Source: JALHVH01 sp963773685
Lineage (GTDB): Bacteria > Acidobacteriota > Aminicenantia > Aminicenantales > Saccharicenantaceae
Assembly (NCBI GenBank): GCA_963773685.1
Contig: CAVZBY010000001.1
Coordinates: forward strand, 372,001 to 436,000
Length of the DNA: 64,000 bases
Direction: 5' to 3'
Below the pieces are notes generated by a model. The model was not told the DNA's origin. It did no database searches and saw only the letters and a list, made by a program, of their open reading frames with translations. Each line of letters opens with the position of its first letter. The stretch's first letter is position 1. The position numbers and the translations under genes are program-made. This document shows positions 17,848 to 26,010 of this stretch, one piece after another.

Positions 17848-19206
17848 CTAGCGCTTCTTGTTCTTCCAGTAGAAATACACCGGCACGCCCAGGAGGATGA
17901 TGGCCAGCCCGGCGACGGCGTTCCGGAACTCGTTGATGAGCGAGTTCAGGGAGATGAAGAGCGCCGCGAGCATGAAGAAGATGGGCGTGAACGGATAGCC
18001 CCAGGTCCTGTAGGGGCGCGGCATGTCCGGACGCTTCTTCCGGAGGATCATGACCGCCGCGACCGTCAGCCCGAAGAAGATCCACTGCCCGAAGACGACG
18101 TAGGTGAAGAGCTGTTCGAAGGTCCCGAAGAACAGGCTGAGGATGATGCTCCAAATGCTGATGGCCACGATGGAGACGTAGGGCGTCAGGTACTTCGGAT
18201 GCGCGTCGGCGATCCGCTTGAAGAACAGGCCGTCGCGCGCCATGGCGAAGTAGACGCGGGGCGAGCAGAGGATGTTCTGGTTGGCCGCTCCCATGATCGA
18301 GAAGAGGATGACCAGGGCGATGAGCGAGCCGCCGATGGGGCCGGTGACGAGGGCCAGGGCGTCGCTCGCGATGCGGTCTGACTTGGCGATCTCCCCGACG
18401 GGGAGAACATAGAGATAGGCCAGGTTGACGATGCCGTAGATGGCGACGATGGACAAGGTCCCGATGAGGAGTCCCAACGGGATGTTGCGCTCGGGCTTCT
18501 TGATCTCTCCGGCGCTGTAGGTCGACCCCTCCCAGCCCTTGTAGGCCCAAAGGACGGCGACCAGCCCGATGCCGAACGCTCCCAGCAGGCCCGGCGATTT
18601 GAGATCGGGGGAAGGAGAAACGAAATTCGAGATGTTCCCCTTTCCGAAGACGAAGATGACGCCGGCGACGATGATGAGAGCCCCCGTCTTGATGATGGTC
18701 AGGAGGTTCTGGAGGTTGGCCCCGGCCCGGACGCCGATGATATTGACGGTTGCCAGGAAGACGATGAACGCGACCGAAACCGCCTTGATGGCCAGGGGGG
18801 ACATCTTGAAGAAATACGGCAGGTAGCGGGAGGTGAAGGCCACGGTCAGAGTAGCGATGGCCCCCGAGTCGATGACGAGGAAGAGCGTCCAGCCGAAGAG
18901 GAACGAGAGGAGCGGCCCGTACGCCTCGCGGAGGAAGACGTACATGCCGCCCGCCTCGGGCATGGCCGCGCCGAGCTCGGCGAAGGCGAGGGCGCCGAAA
19001 TAGCTGAGGAGCCCGCCGACGACCCAGACCGAGAGCATGAGGAGCGGCGACGGGAGGACGGCGGCGATGGACTTGGGAACGAGAAAGATCCCCGAGCCGA
19101 TGACGCCGCCGATGACGATCGAAACGACGTCCCAGAGTCCGAGGACCCGGGGCAGGTTCACGCGGTTGACATAGGCGTCCCCGCAGGGCTTGATCTCAGT
19201 GGACAT
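17848..19206 (-). CDS. APC-superfamily amino-acid permease
   Basis: Inner-membrane transporter of 452 residues with about 12 hydrophobic segments. TM1 carries the substrate-site motif IGGVIGSGIFLVPKS, and TM3/loop reads AFAELGAAMPEAGGMYVFL, both typical of the LAT-like branch of the APC superfamily. TM6 has YKGWEGSTYSAGEIKKPERN. Substrate is probably a neutral or aromatic amino acid, but the sequence does not settle this. It has its own promoter and is divergent from the SplB-like gene. Confidence 0.93.
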   Translation of the reverse strand: MSTEIKPCGDAYVNRVNLPRVLGLWDVVSIVIGGVIGSGIFLVPKSIAAVLPSPLLMLSVWVVGGLLSYFGALAFAELGAAMPEAGGMYVFLREAYGPLLSFLFGWTLFLVIDSGAIATLTVAFTSRYLPYFFKMSPLAIKAVSVAFIVFLATVNIIGVRAGANLQNLLTIIKTGALIIVAGVIFVFGKGNISNFVSPSPDLKSPGLLGAFGIGLVAVLWAYKGWEGSTYSAGEIKKPERNIPLGLLIGTLSIVAIYGIVNLAYLYVLPVGEIAKSDRIASDALALVTGPIGGSLIALVILFSIMGAANQNILCSPRVYFAMARDGLFFKRIADAHPKYLTPYVSIVAISIWSIILSLFFGTFEQLFTYVVFGQWIFFGLTVAAVMILRKKRPDMPRPYRTWGYPFTPIFFMLAALFISLNSLINEFRNAVAGLAIILLGVPVYFYWKNKKR

Positions 19207-19249
19207 GGGAGAGCTCCCCCTTCAACGATGATCTCCGGACATGGGCCAG

Positions 19250-19278
19250 ATTGTAGCAGGGTCGCGCCCAAACCTCAA
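19250..19278 (-). promoter_or_regulatory. promoter for the permease gene
   Basis: On the minus strand TTGAGG (19278-19273), a 17-base spacer and TACAAT (19255-19250). The leader would be about 37 bases, with GGGGGAG as ribosome site before the ATG at 19206. Confidence 0.65.
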
Positions 19279-19314
19279 CAGGCACGCCCCGTCCGTTTCC
19301 CCGACGCCTGGGGG

Positions 19315-19320
19315 TATAAT
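19315..19320 (+). promoter_or_regulatory. -10 element for the SplB-like gene
   Basis: A perfect TATAAT lies 30 bases before the ATG at 19350. No convincing -35 is seen 16-18 bases upstream, so an activator may be needed. Confidence 0.45.
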
Positions 19321-19349
19321 ATCATTGCCCACGCGGGCAGGGAAAGAAC

Positions 19350-20111
19350 ATGCCGAAGATCAAAGAGGTCCAGGCCAAGGGCATCCTCAACAAGTCCAAG
19401 ATCTACGACTATTGCGTCAATTGTTACACGGGATGCGAGCACCGGTGCGCCTATTGCTATGCCAGCCTGTTCATGAGGCGATACTCGGGACACGAAGAGC
19501 CCTGGGGCGAGTTCGTGGACGTCAAGGTCAATGCCCCCGAGGTGCTGGAGAAGCAGGTCCGGAGGGCCAAGAAGGGGGTTGTCTGGTTGTCGTCGGTCTG
19601 TGACGCCTACCAGCCGCTCGAAGCCAAGTACAGGCTGACGCGCCGCTGTCTCGAGGTCCTCGCGGCGGCCGATTTCCCGGTCACGGTCCAGTCCAAGTCG
19701 AGCTTGCTCCTGCGGGATATCGACGTGTTCAAGCGGTTCAAGGAAATCGAGGTCGGATTCAGCATCGCCACGAACGACGACCGCGTCTCCAGGCTCGTCG
19801 AGCCGGGCGCGTCCCCGATCTCCGAGCGCATCGCCGCCCTCGCCGACCTGAAAGCGGCCGGTATCCGGACTTATGCCTTCGTCGGTCCCATCCTCCCGGG
19901 CGACCCCGAGGCCCTCGTCGCCGCCCTTGACGGAAGAGCCGATCACATCCTCATCGACCGCATGAACTACATCGGACAGTTCCGGACATTCTTCGCAAAG
20001 CACGGGATGGAACGCTTCCTGACCGACACCTTCTTTTCCGACATGACCCGCCGCCTGGTCGCCGAGCTGAAGAAGCGGGGCATAGCCTTCGAGGTCGTTT
20101 ATGGCGAGTGA
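19350..20111 (+). CDS. radical SAM protein, SplB/COG1533-like
   Basis: Cytoplasmic radical SAM enzyme of 253 residues. The cluster motif sits at YTGCEHRCAYCYASLFMRRY, the Cys-x3-Cys-x2-Cys arrangement with the following Tyr-Ala seen in the spore-photoproduct-lyase-like group. Downstream are GVVWLSSVCDAYQPLEA, VTVQSKSSLLLRDID and YAFVGPILPGD, all familiar for this group. Most members have no assigned substrate and genuine DNA lesion repair is proven only for true SplB. Upstream residues IKEVQAKGILNKSK are also typical of the family. Confidence 0.88.
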   Translation: MPKIKEVQAKGILNKSKIYDYCVNCYTGCEHRCAYCYASLFMRRYSGHEEPWGEFVDVKVNAPEVLEKQVRRAKKGVVWLSSVCDAYQPLEAKYRLTRRCLEVLAAADFPVTVQSKSSLLLRDIDVFKRFKEIEVGFSIATNDDRVSRLVEPGASPISERIAALADLKAAGIRTYAFVGPILPGDPEALVAALDGRADHILIDRMNYIGQFRTFFAKHGMERFLTDTFFSDMTRRLVAELKKRGIAFEVVYGE

Positions 20112-20141
20112 TCCGGACCGGCAATGGTCATGCCCCCGTCC

Positions 20142-20171
20142 TTGACACCGGGAACCACCACGGATTAGGAT
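20142..20171 (+). promoter_or_regulatory. promoter for the C_GCAxxG_C_C gene
   Basis: TTGACA (20142-20147), an 18-base spacer and TAGGAT (20166-20171), immediately before ATG 20178. Transcription would begin at or just inside the start codon, so the message may be nearly leaderless. Confidence 0.5.
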
Positions 20172-20177
20172 CCTGAA

Positions 20178-21113
20178 ATGCGGGCGAAGGGGCGGTGGAG
20201 CTATCGAAGACGGAGCCTGGCGAACCTGCTCAGGATGGGTCACTGCGGTCCGACCGTCATGAAGACCCTCCTCGAAGTCGGCGACGCCGATAGCGAATGG
20301 GCGGTCAAGCTGGCCGGCGGCCTTCCCGGAGGGATCGGCGATACGGGATTCGAGTGCGGGGGGATCACCTCGCCCCTGTTCGCACTTGGCCTTCGCTACG
20401 GCCTCGAGGAGACCGGCGAAGGCCTGCCGCAAGTCTTCCACAAAGGCCTGGCTCATTTCCATGGATTCCTGGACCGCAACGGGAGTCCGTTTTGCAGAGA
20501 CATCCGGGGCACCCCCTACCGTCTGAGGAAGTGCATGAAGGCGGTTTGCCTGGCCCCCGAGATAGCTTCGAAGGCCCCCTCCGAAGTCGGCACCGTCCGC
20601 GATGAGACCCGGGAGGCCTATGCCCTTCTTTATTCCCACCTGACGGGGAGACACTTCCACTGCGCGCGGACCGTCCTCGAGCATCTTGGCCCCGCCATCC
20701 CTCAGAGGCCCGAGTTCCGGGAGGGGCTCTCCGGATTCATCGGAGGGACGCTATTCCAGGGATTGACCTGCGGCTCCCTCGTCGCGGGAGTCATGGCCCT
20801 CGGCTCCGGCCTGGACAGGAGCGAGAACAGCTTCCCCCGGGTGATGTGGATGATCGTCCTCATGAAGACCGGCGGCAAGCCGTTCGCCGACCCTATCAAC
20901 GCCTTCAACCGCATCATGAACCGCGGTAAAGACCTGGCGGACTGGTTCGTCGGGGAATTCGGTTCCACGCAATGCAAAGCCGTCACGGGATGCGATTTCT
21001 CCGAGGTCCGGGACGTCAGGCGCTATATCGCCACGGATTCCCTGAACAGATGCGCCGTCCTATCGGAGAAGGTCGCAGAACGGGTCCGCGGCATGATGCC
21101 GCTCCCGTCCTAG
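20178..21113 (+). CDS. tandem C_GCAxxG_C_C-type redox protein
   Basis: Protein of 311 residues that looks like two fused copies of the C_GCAxxG_C_C redox domain. First half: MGHCGPTVMKTLLE, LAGGLPGGIGDTGFECGGIT, then GSPFCRDIRG and RLRKCMKAVC. Second half: HFHCARTVLEHL, FIGGTLFQGLTCGSLVAG, then GSTQCKAVTGCDFSEV and NRCAVLSEK. The single-domain family has about 140-150 residues and is thought to carry redox-active Cys pairs, though partners are unknown. No signal peptide is seen. The central motif departs from the exact GCA consensus in both halves (ECGG, TCGS). Confidence 0.75.
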   Translation: MRAKGRWSYRRRSLANLLRMGHCGPTVMKTLLEVGDADSEWAVKLAGGLPGGIGDTGFECGGITSPLFALGLRYGLEETGEGLPQVFHKGLAHFHGFLDRNGSPFCRDIRGTPYRLRKCMKAVCLAPEIASKAPSEVGTVRDETREAYALLYSHLTGRHFHCARTVLEHLGPAIPQRPEFREGLSGFIGGTLFQGLTCGSLVAGVMALGSGLDRSENSFPRVMWMIVLMKTGGKPFADPINAFNRIMNRGKDLADWFVGEFGSTQCKAVTGCDFSEVRDVRRYIATDSLNRCAVLSEKVAERVRGMMPLPS

Positions 21114-21212
21114 AGCGCACGGGACCCCGGTCGCAGCGGCGCCCGTCCCCGAATTGACACGACGCCCTGTTTAAGGAAAAATATCGATCTGCCAAATCCC
21201 CGGAGGTGCCCC

Positions 21213-22268
21213 ATGACGAAACCCAAGCGCCGCCCCATATGCGTCCTTGCCGTCCTTACCGTCCTCTCCTGCTGGGGACAGCCGGGATTCGCCCAGGGCC
21301 CCCCCGCCATGACCACCGTTTACACGCTCGAGCCCGGCGAGGAGATCCTTCGAGCCGAGAGCACGATCGCGATCTCCGCCGAGGCCGCGGATGTCATCCT
21401 CGTCCTGGCCGGGGGCAAAGGACAAAGCGCCCCCTTTTTCGTGTTCCGTGATGGAAAGAAGACGGGGCCGTACGCCAAGCTCGAGGACGCGATGAAAGCA
21501 GCCTATGCGGGCAGGGAGGAAAGCCGGGAGAAACGGAACGATTGCGCCGCCTATATGCCGGGAGACCCTCCCGACGGCGCACGTCCCATGCCCGATTCGG
21601 CGGCCGGGGGTAAGCAGGTCGTCAAGTTCAAGGGGAAGACGTTCGGACCCTATCTCATGATCCTCGCGGCGAAGGCAACGCCGGACGGCGCCACGGCCTA
21701 CTACACCGCCAGCGACAACGAAAAGGCCTGGTTCGGCTGTTCGGATGGCCGCGTCGTTTCCTTCGGCGGCATCCCGGTGGAGCTCAAGTTCAGCCCCGAC
21801 GGTAGGAACGCCGCGGCCCTGGTTCAGGGAAAGCTCACCATGGGAGAGATGTCCGGCCTGGCAAAACTGCCCCCGGAGAGGCTGGCCGCGGCCATGGAGG
21901 ACCAGGAGAAGAACTATCTTCGCACGATCGACGGCAAGGTCTTCGGGCCGTTCTCGAGCTCCTTCGACTCCGGCTCATTCTGGTATCCCGGATCGAGCAA
22001 CGATCTCTACTATCGGATCGGCAATGACGTCTTCAGGAACGGGTCCCTCTTGTTCAAGGCCGGCTCGTTCGACCGATGCGATTTCTACCCGAGCGCCGAC
22101 GGCAAAGCCTATGCTTTCTCCACCTACGAGAGCATCGTCTTCAGCGACGGGAAGAGCTATCCTTTTCCCCTCGACATCGTCGTCGTCCCTCGCGGGAATA
22201 AGTCCCTGTTCCGTTGGATCACCCTGGAGAACGATAAAAAGCTCGTCGTCTATGAGCGGGTAATGTAG
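21213..22268 (+). CDS. secreted protein with GK-x-x-GP-Y/F repeats
   Basis: Unrecognised exported protein of 351 residues. Signal peptide VLAVLTVLSCWGQPGFAQG. Three segments repeat a pattern: FRDGKKTGPYAKLEDA, KFKGKTFGPYLMILAA and TIDGKVFGPFSSSFDS, each followed by strand-like stretches such as ELKFSPDGRNAAALVQG and DFYPSADGKAYAFS. This is the look of a beta-propeller of the PD40/TolB-like kind with degenerate blades. AGGTGC precedes the ATG, and TTGACA occurs at 21154. It may share a transcript with the lysozyme-like gene 18 bases downstream. Confidence 0.65.
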   Translation: MTKPKRRPICVLAVLTVLSCWGQPGFAQGPPAMTTVYTLEPGEEILRAESTIAISAEAADVILVLAGGKGQSAPFFVFRDGKKTGPYAKLEDAMKAAYAGREESREKRNDCAAYMPGDPPDGARPMPDSAAGGKQVVKFKGKTFGPYLMILAAKATPDGATAYYTASDNEKAWFGCSDGRVVSFGGIPVELKFSPDGRNAAALVQGKLTMGEMSGLAKLPPERLAAAMEDQEKNYLRTIDGKVFGPFSSSFDSGSFWYPGSSNDLYYRIGNDVFRNGSLLFKAGSFDRCDFYPSADGKAYAFSTYESIVFSDGKSYPFPLDIVVVPRGNKSLFRWITLENDKKLVVYERVM

Positions 22269-22285
22269 TCGCGGGATCGTGATCA

Positions 22286-23035
22286 TTGACGGATAGAGCG
22301 CACCGGATCTTTCGCGTGATCACGGCCGCGTCGGCCGTGTTCTTGGGAATACTCCGCTTTCCGGCTTCGCCGGCCGGCCGGGGCTCGGACGAAGATTATC
22401 GCGCGATCTTCGGCGACAAATACGCCGAAGCGGAGAAATACATCGAGGGTAACCCCTGGGTCGCGGAATCCCTGCGGCTCCCTCCCGAAGAGACGGCGAT
22501 AGCCCTGGCCGTCGTCTTTCCCGAGATCATCCGGTACAGCGACCTCGAAGACCTGATCCAGATCCGCGCCCTCAAGGTGCTCTATGTCCAGTATGGCCGG
22601 AAGTACGCCGACTTTTCGGTCGGCCATTTCCAGATGAAGCCTTCGTTCATCGAACAGCTCGAAGCCGACTGGAATCGCCTGGCGAGCGCGGCGGAAAAAG
22701 CCGCGGCGGGAATTCCCGCATTCGCCGTCGGGAATCTGCCCTCTCACCGCAACGAGAGGATCCTCCGTCTCGACGACATGAGCTGGCAGGTCCGGTACCT
22801 CCGCGTATTCATGGAGGTCATGAAGAAGAGGTACGGGCGTGTCGTCTTCAAGGATGCCGAGGATCGCCTGCGATTCTACGCCACGGCATACAACGCGGGG
22901 CACGCGGCCGGTGAGGCGAGGGTCCGCAGGGCGATGCAGGATAAGCAGTTCCATATGGAGCTGTTTTCCACGAAGCACGCCTACAATTACGCCGACGTGG
23001 CCTTCTTCTTCTTCCGGCGGTCGGCGACCCGGTAA
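22286..23035 (+). CDS. exported lysozyme/transglycosylase-like protein
   Basis: Product of up to 249 residues. Three short features sit in the order of lytic transglycosylases: VFPEIIRYSD (candidate catalytic Glu), FSVGHFQMKPSF (G-x-x-Q-like) and FYATAYNAGHA (Y-N-A-G). The N-terminus VITAASAVFLGILRFPASPAG looks like a signal peptide. The start is uncertain: the open frame begins with TTG at 22286, and GTG at 22316 would also give the signal peptide. A role in peptidoglycan cleavage is inference from these motifs only. It follows the repeat protein closely. Confidence 0.6.
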   Translation: MTDRAHRIFRVITAASAVFLGILRFPASPAGRGSDEDYRAIFGDKYAEAEKYIEGNPWVAESLRLPPEETAIALAVVFPEIIRYSDLEDLIQIRALKVLYVQYGRKYADFSVGHFQMKPSFIEQLEADWNRLASAAEKAAAGIPAFAVGNLPSHRNERILRLDDMSWQVRYLRVFMEVMKKRYGRVVFKDAEDRLRFYATAYNAGHAAGEARVRRAMQDKQFHMELFSTKHAYNYADVAFFFFRRSATR

Positions 23036-23178
23036 GGGAGGGCGCGCCGGCTGTCCCGCCGGGCAGGATTGCGCGTATTGCCCTAAAGGATGATCCAAGG
23101 GACCCCCCCTCACTTTGCCTATCCCCCGGGGGTGGACCGTCCCCCTCGAACCTGGCATGATTCTTGGATTATAACGAG

Positions 23179-23193
23179 CCGTATGTAATACGG
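23179..23193. promoter_or_regulatory. candidate operator palindrome
   Basis: CCGTAT-GTA-ATACGG is a perfect 6-base inverted repeat 36 bases before the Cys-rich gene start. Its position fits a repressor or activator site. TGGCAT-n5-TTGG at 23153-23167 resembles a sigma-54 site but lacks the -12 GC. Confidence 0.4.
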
Positions 23194-23229
23194 CGGGGGA
23201 TCATCCCACGCCTATTTTAAGGAGGTTTC

Positions 23230-23607
23230 ATGAAAACTCGAATGTCTACGATCGGTCTTGGGCTCCTGGTGCTGGTCGCGCTGGTCGCGAACGCTCAGAT
23301 GTCCATGTCCTCGATGGGCAAAGAGGTGATGATCACCGGCGACTTCTCCTGCACATCCTGCAAGCTCTCGCATCCCGAGACCCCGTGCGCCGGCGACTGC
23401 TGCAAGACCTGCATCAAGGCCGGGGACCCGGCCCTGCTGACGGCCGAGGACGGACAGATGTACCTCCTTCTCAGCGGCGAGAAGCAGGAAAAGATGATGA
23501 CCCCGGAGATCGAAATGCTGTTGGGCGGAAAGGTCAAGGTCTCGGGGATGCTGGTCAAGGGGATGGGCATCCAGGTCATTTACGTCAAGGACATCAAGAA
23601 GGCCTGA
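23230..23607 (+). CDS. small exported Cys-rich protein
   Basis: Unrecognised 125-residue protein behind a strong AAGGAGG. A signal peptide (TIGLGLLVLVALVANAQ) leads to a compact domain with CTSCKLSHPETPCAGDCC and KTCIKAGDPALL, then DGQMYLLLSG and a strand-rich end GGKVKVSGMLVKGMGIQVIY, suggestive of an OB-like barrel. Six or seven Cys plus several Met near the mature N-terminus (MSMSSMG) would suit metal binding. It lies 103 bases upstream of a di-haem peroxidase, so a role in periplasmic redox or metal handling is plausible. Confidence 0.65.
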   Translation: MKTRMSTIGLGLLVLVALVANAQMSMSSMGKEVMITGDFSCTSCKLSHPETPCAGDCCKTCIKAGDPALLTAEDGQMYLLLSGEKQEKMMTPEIEMLLGGKVKVSGMLVKGMGIQVIYVKDIKKA

Positions 23608-23710
23608 TCGCAACGACCTCGGACCTCTGATACCGGTAATTCCCGAGCAGGGCCCCCGGGCCCTACCCGGTCTTTTCTGCGGTGATGTTTGCATAACGGA
23701 GGAGACATCG

Positions 23711-24742
23711 ATGAGAAACCTGAGATGGATCCCTCTCCTGCTGGCCCTGGGCGCCTTCGGCTGCTCGGGGATGAAAGACCAGGGGCCTCGGAATGCGGCG
23801 CCCGCGGATGTCGGGGAAGCGATCCCGTTGTCCGTGAGGATCTTCATGAAGCCCCTGCCGGACAGCATGCCGGGGCATCAGGACGACACCCCGGAGGTGG
23901 TCGCCCTGGGCCGGAAGCTCTATTTCGAGCGCGGGATATCCCTGAACAAAACGCAGTCCTGCAACGATTGCCATCGTCTCGATCATAACCAGGCCGGGGT
24001 GGATTATCTGCCCACCTCCAAAGGAGCGGTCGGCACCTTCGGGACGCGGAACTCCCCGACCGTGCTGAACGCGGGCTTCCAGCTGGCTCAATTCTGGGAT
24101 GGCCGGGCGGCCGATCTCAAGGAACAGGCCAAGGGGCCGGTCCTGAACCCTGTGGAGATGGGCATGAGCAGCCCCGAGGAGGTCGTGGATCGATTGAAGG
24201 CCATCGAGGGATATTCCGAGATGTTCGCCCGCGCCTTCCCCGGTCCGGCGCAGCCCATGACGTACGACAACGCCGCCGCGGCCATAGCCGCCTTCGAACG
24301 CACCCTCATCACCCCCTCCCGGTTCGACCGGATGATGTCCGGGGAAAGGGGGGTGCTGACGGAGGGAGAGATGCGCGGCCTTCGGCTCTTTGCCGACGTG
24401 GGCTGCCTGGATTGTCACGCGGGCCGAACCGTCGGGGGCCGCTTGTTCGAGCGTTTCGGCGTATATCATCCCTATCCCAACACCAAGGATCCCGGCCGGA
24501 AAGCCGTCACCGGGCAGGAACATGACCTCTTCGTTTTCAAGGTCCCCATGTTGCGCAACATAACACTGACTCCTCCTTATTTTCATGACGGCGGGGTCTC
24601 CACTCTGCCGGAGGCCATCCGGACCATGGGCCGGCTCCAGCTGAATCGGGATCTCACTGCCGAGGATATCGCAGGCATCACCCAGTTCCTGAGGTCCCTG
24701 GAGGCCGAGGAACTCCCGAACCTGGACGGGCCCGCCGACTGA
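23711..24742 (+). CDS. di-haem cytochrome c peroxidase (MauG/CcpA family), lipoprotein
   Basis: Periplasmic peroxidase-type protein of 343 residues. The signal ends in LGAFGC, a lipobox, so it is probably membrane-anchored. Two haem-binding motifs are visible: CNDCHR (about residue 83) and CLDCHAGR (about residue 232). Between them are FGTRNSPTVLNAGF and FWDGRAADLKEQAKGP, and after them APYFHDGG-like PPYFHDGGVSTLPEA, all standard for the family. It reduces hydrogen peroxide with electrons from a c-type cytochrome, or acts as a MauG-like oxidase. A type II cytochrome maturation system must exist elsewhere in the genome. Confidence 0.94.
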   Translation: MRNLRWIPLLLALGAFGCSGMKDQGPRNAAPADVGEAIPLSVRIFMKPLPDSMPGHQDDTPEVVALGRKLYFERGISLNKTQSCNDCHRLDHNQAGVDYLPTSKGAVGTFGTRNSPTVLNAGFQLAQFWDGRAADLKEQAKGPVLNPVEMGMSSPEEVVDRLKAIEGYSEMFARAFPGPAQPMTYDNAAAAIAAFERTLITPSRFDRMMSGERGVLTEGEMRGLRLFADVGCLDCHAGRTVGGRLFERFGVYHPYPNTKDPGRKAVTGQEHDLFVFKVPMLRNITLTPPYFHDGGVSTLPEAIRTMGRLQLNRDLTAEDIAGITQFLRSLEAEELPNLDGPAD

Positions 24743-24774
24743 GAGTCCGGGGGCTCGTCCTTATCATCAGGCCG

Positions 24775-24803
24775 TTGTCCAAAGACCCGTTATCCTTTAT
24801 TAT
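24775..24803 (+). promoter_or_regulatory. promoter for the OCD-family gene
   Basis: TTGTCC (24775-24780), a 17-base spacer and TATTAT (24798-24803), about 55 bases before the GTG at 24858. Confidence 0.6.
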
Positions 24804-24857
24804 TGTTGGGTGTTCTCTCGCTCAACGATGATCCTGTTTTTCTTGATGGAGTGACCC

Positions 24858-25832
24858 GTGGCAGAGCCCAAGATCCTTTATCTTTCGCGCGAGGATGTCG
24901 AATCCGTCGGCATGCCCATGACCGAGATCATCGATCGGCTCGAAGAAGCGTTCCGCGAAAAGGGAAAGGGCCGGGTCGAAATGCCGCCCAAACCCGGCAT
25001 CCATACGATGCCCGACGCGTTCATCCACGCCATGCCCGCCTATATCCCCTCCATGAAGTCGGCCGGGATCAAGTGGGTGAGCGGCTACCCCGGGAACTTC
25101 AGGCGCGGCCTGCCTTACATCTCGGGATTGATCGTCCTGAACGACGTCGAGACCGGCATCCCCTATACGGTGATGGATTGCACCTGGATCACCGCCATGC
25201 GGACGGGAGCCGCCTCGGCGCTCTCGGCGAAGTACCTGGCCAGGCCCGATTCCGAGACGATAGGCATTCTGGCCTGCGGCGTACAGGGGCGCGCCAACCT
25301 GGAGGCCCTGTCTTGCCTGTTCCCGATCAAGCGAGCGTATGCCTATGATGTCCTTCCCGAGGTCCAGGAGAGGTTCGTCGCGGAGATGACGGACCGGCTG
25401 GGGCTCGAGATCCTTGGCATCAAGGAGCCGAAACAAGCGGTGGCGGGCGTGGACCTCGTGGTGACCTCAGGTCCCATCCTGAAGCATCCGACCCCGGCGA
25501 TCGCGAAGGATTGGCTGAGTCCCGGCGCATTCGGCTCAGCCGTCGATTTCGACTCCTATTGGTCCGGCGACGCGCTCGCGCAGATGGACCGCATCGCCAC
25601 CGACGATCACGCGCAGTTCCGGTATTACAGGTCGGCCGGCTACTTCCAGCAGACCCCCGAGCCCTATGCCGACCTTGGCGATCTGGTCGCGGGGATCAAA
25701 CCCGGCCGCCAGGACGAGAAGGAGCGCACCTTGGCCATCAACCTCGGTTTGGCATTGGACGACATGGCCGTCGCGCCGACGATCTATCAGCGCGCAAAAG
25801 AGAAAGGGCTTGGGATCTGGCTGGATCTTTGA
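24858..25832 (+). CDS. ornithine cyclodeaminase/mu-crystallin family protein
   Basis: NAD(P)-dependent enzyme of 324 residues starting at GTG. N-terminal part: YLSREDVESVGMPMTEIID and KWVSGYPGNFRRGLPYISGL. A Rossmann region follows MDCTWITAMRTGAASALSAK, with IGILACGVQGRANLEAL as the dinucleotide loop (Gly-x-Gly-x-x-x-x). Late residues AVDFDSYWSGDAL correspond to the catalytic Asp region. The family includes ornithine cyclodeaminase, alanine dehydrogenase (archaeal type), ketimine reductase and opine-type synthases; the sequence does not say which. It is the last normal-GC gene before the AT-rich insert. Confidence 0.88.
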   Translation: MAEPKILYLSREDVESVGMPMTEIIDRLEEAFREKGKGRVEMPPKPGIHTMPDAFIHAMPAYIPSMKSAGIKWVSGYPGNFRRGLPYISGLIVLNDVETGIPYTVMDCTWITAMRTGAASALSAKYLARPDSETIGILACGVQGRANLEALSCLFPIKRAYAYDVLPEVQERFVAEMTDRLGLEILGIKEPKQAVAGVDLVVTSGPILKHPTPAIAKDWLSPGAFGSAVDFDSYWSGDALAQMDRIATDDHAQFRYYRSAGYFQQTPEPYADLGDLVAGIKPGRQDEKERTLAINLGLALDDMAVAPTIYQRAKEKGLGIWLDL

Positions 25833-26010
25833 TGTTCATCCCGCCCAAGAGAACGGTCCAATAATTAGGGAATCTATCTGATGTCATACGCTTTCTAATC
25901 ACTATGAATAAATGAGCTTTTCAATATAACTTATGAAGCTTTGTCTATTTGAAAACTTGTCATGGTTACTTATCATGAAATTCAACATATTCCATCATGC
26001 ACGTTGGAGT

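Noticed and set aside
23153..23167. Sigma-54 promoter before the Cys-rich gene
   Set aside because: Spacing fits (GG-n10-GG) but the -12 GC dinucleotide is missing, so it is only mentioned as weak.
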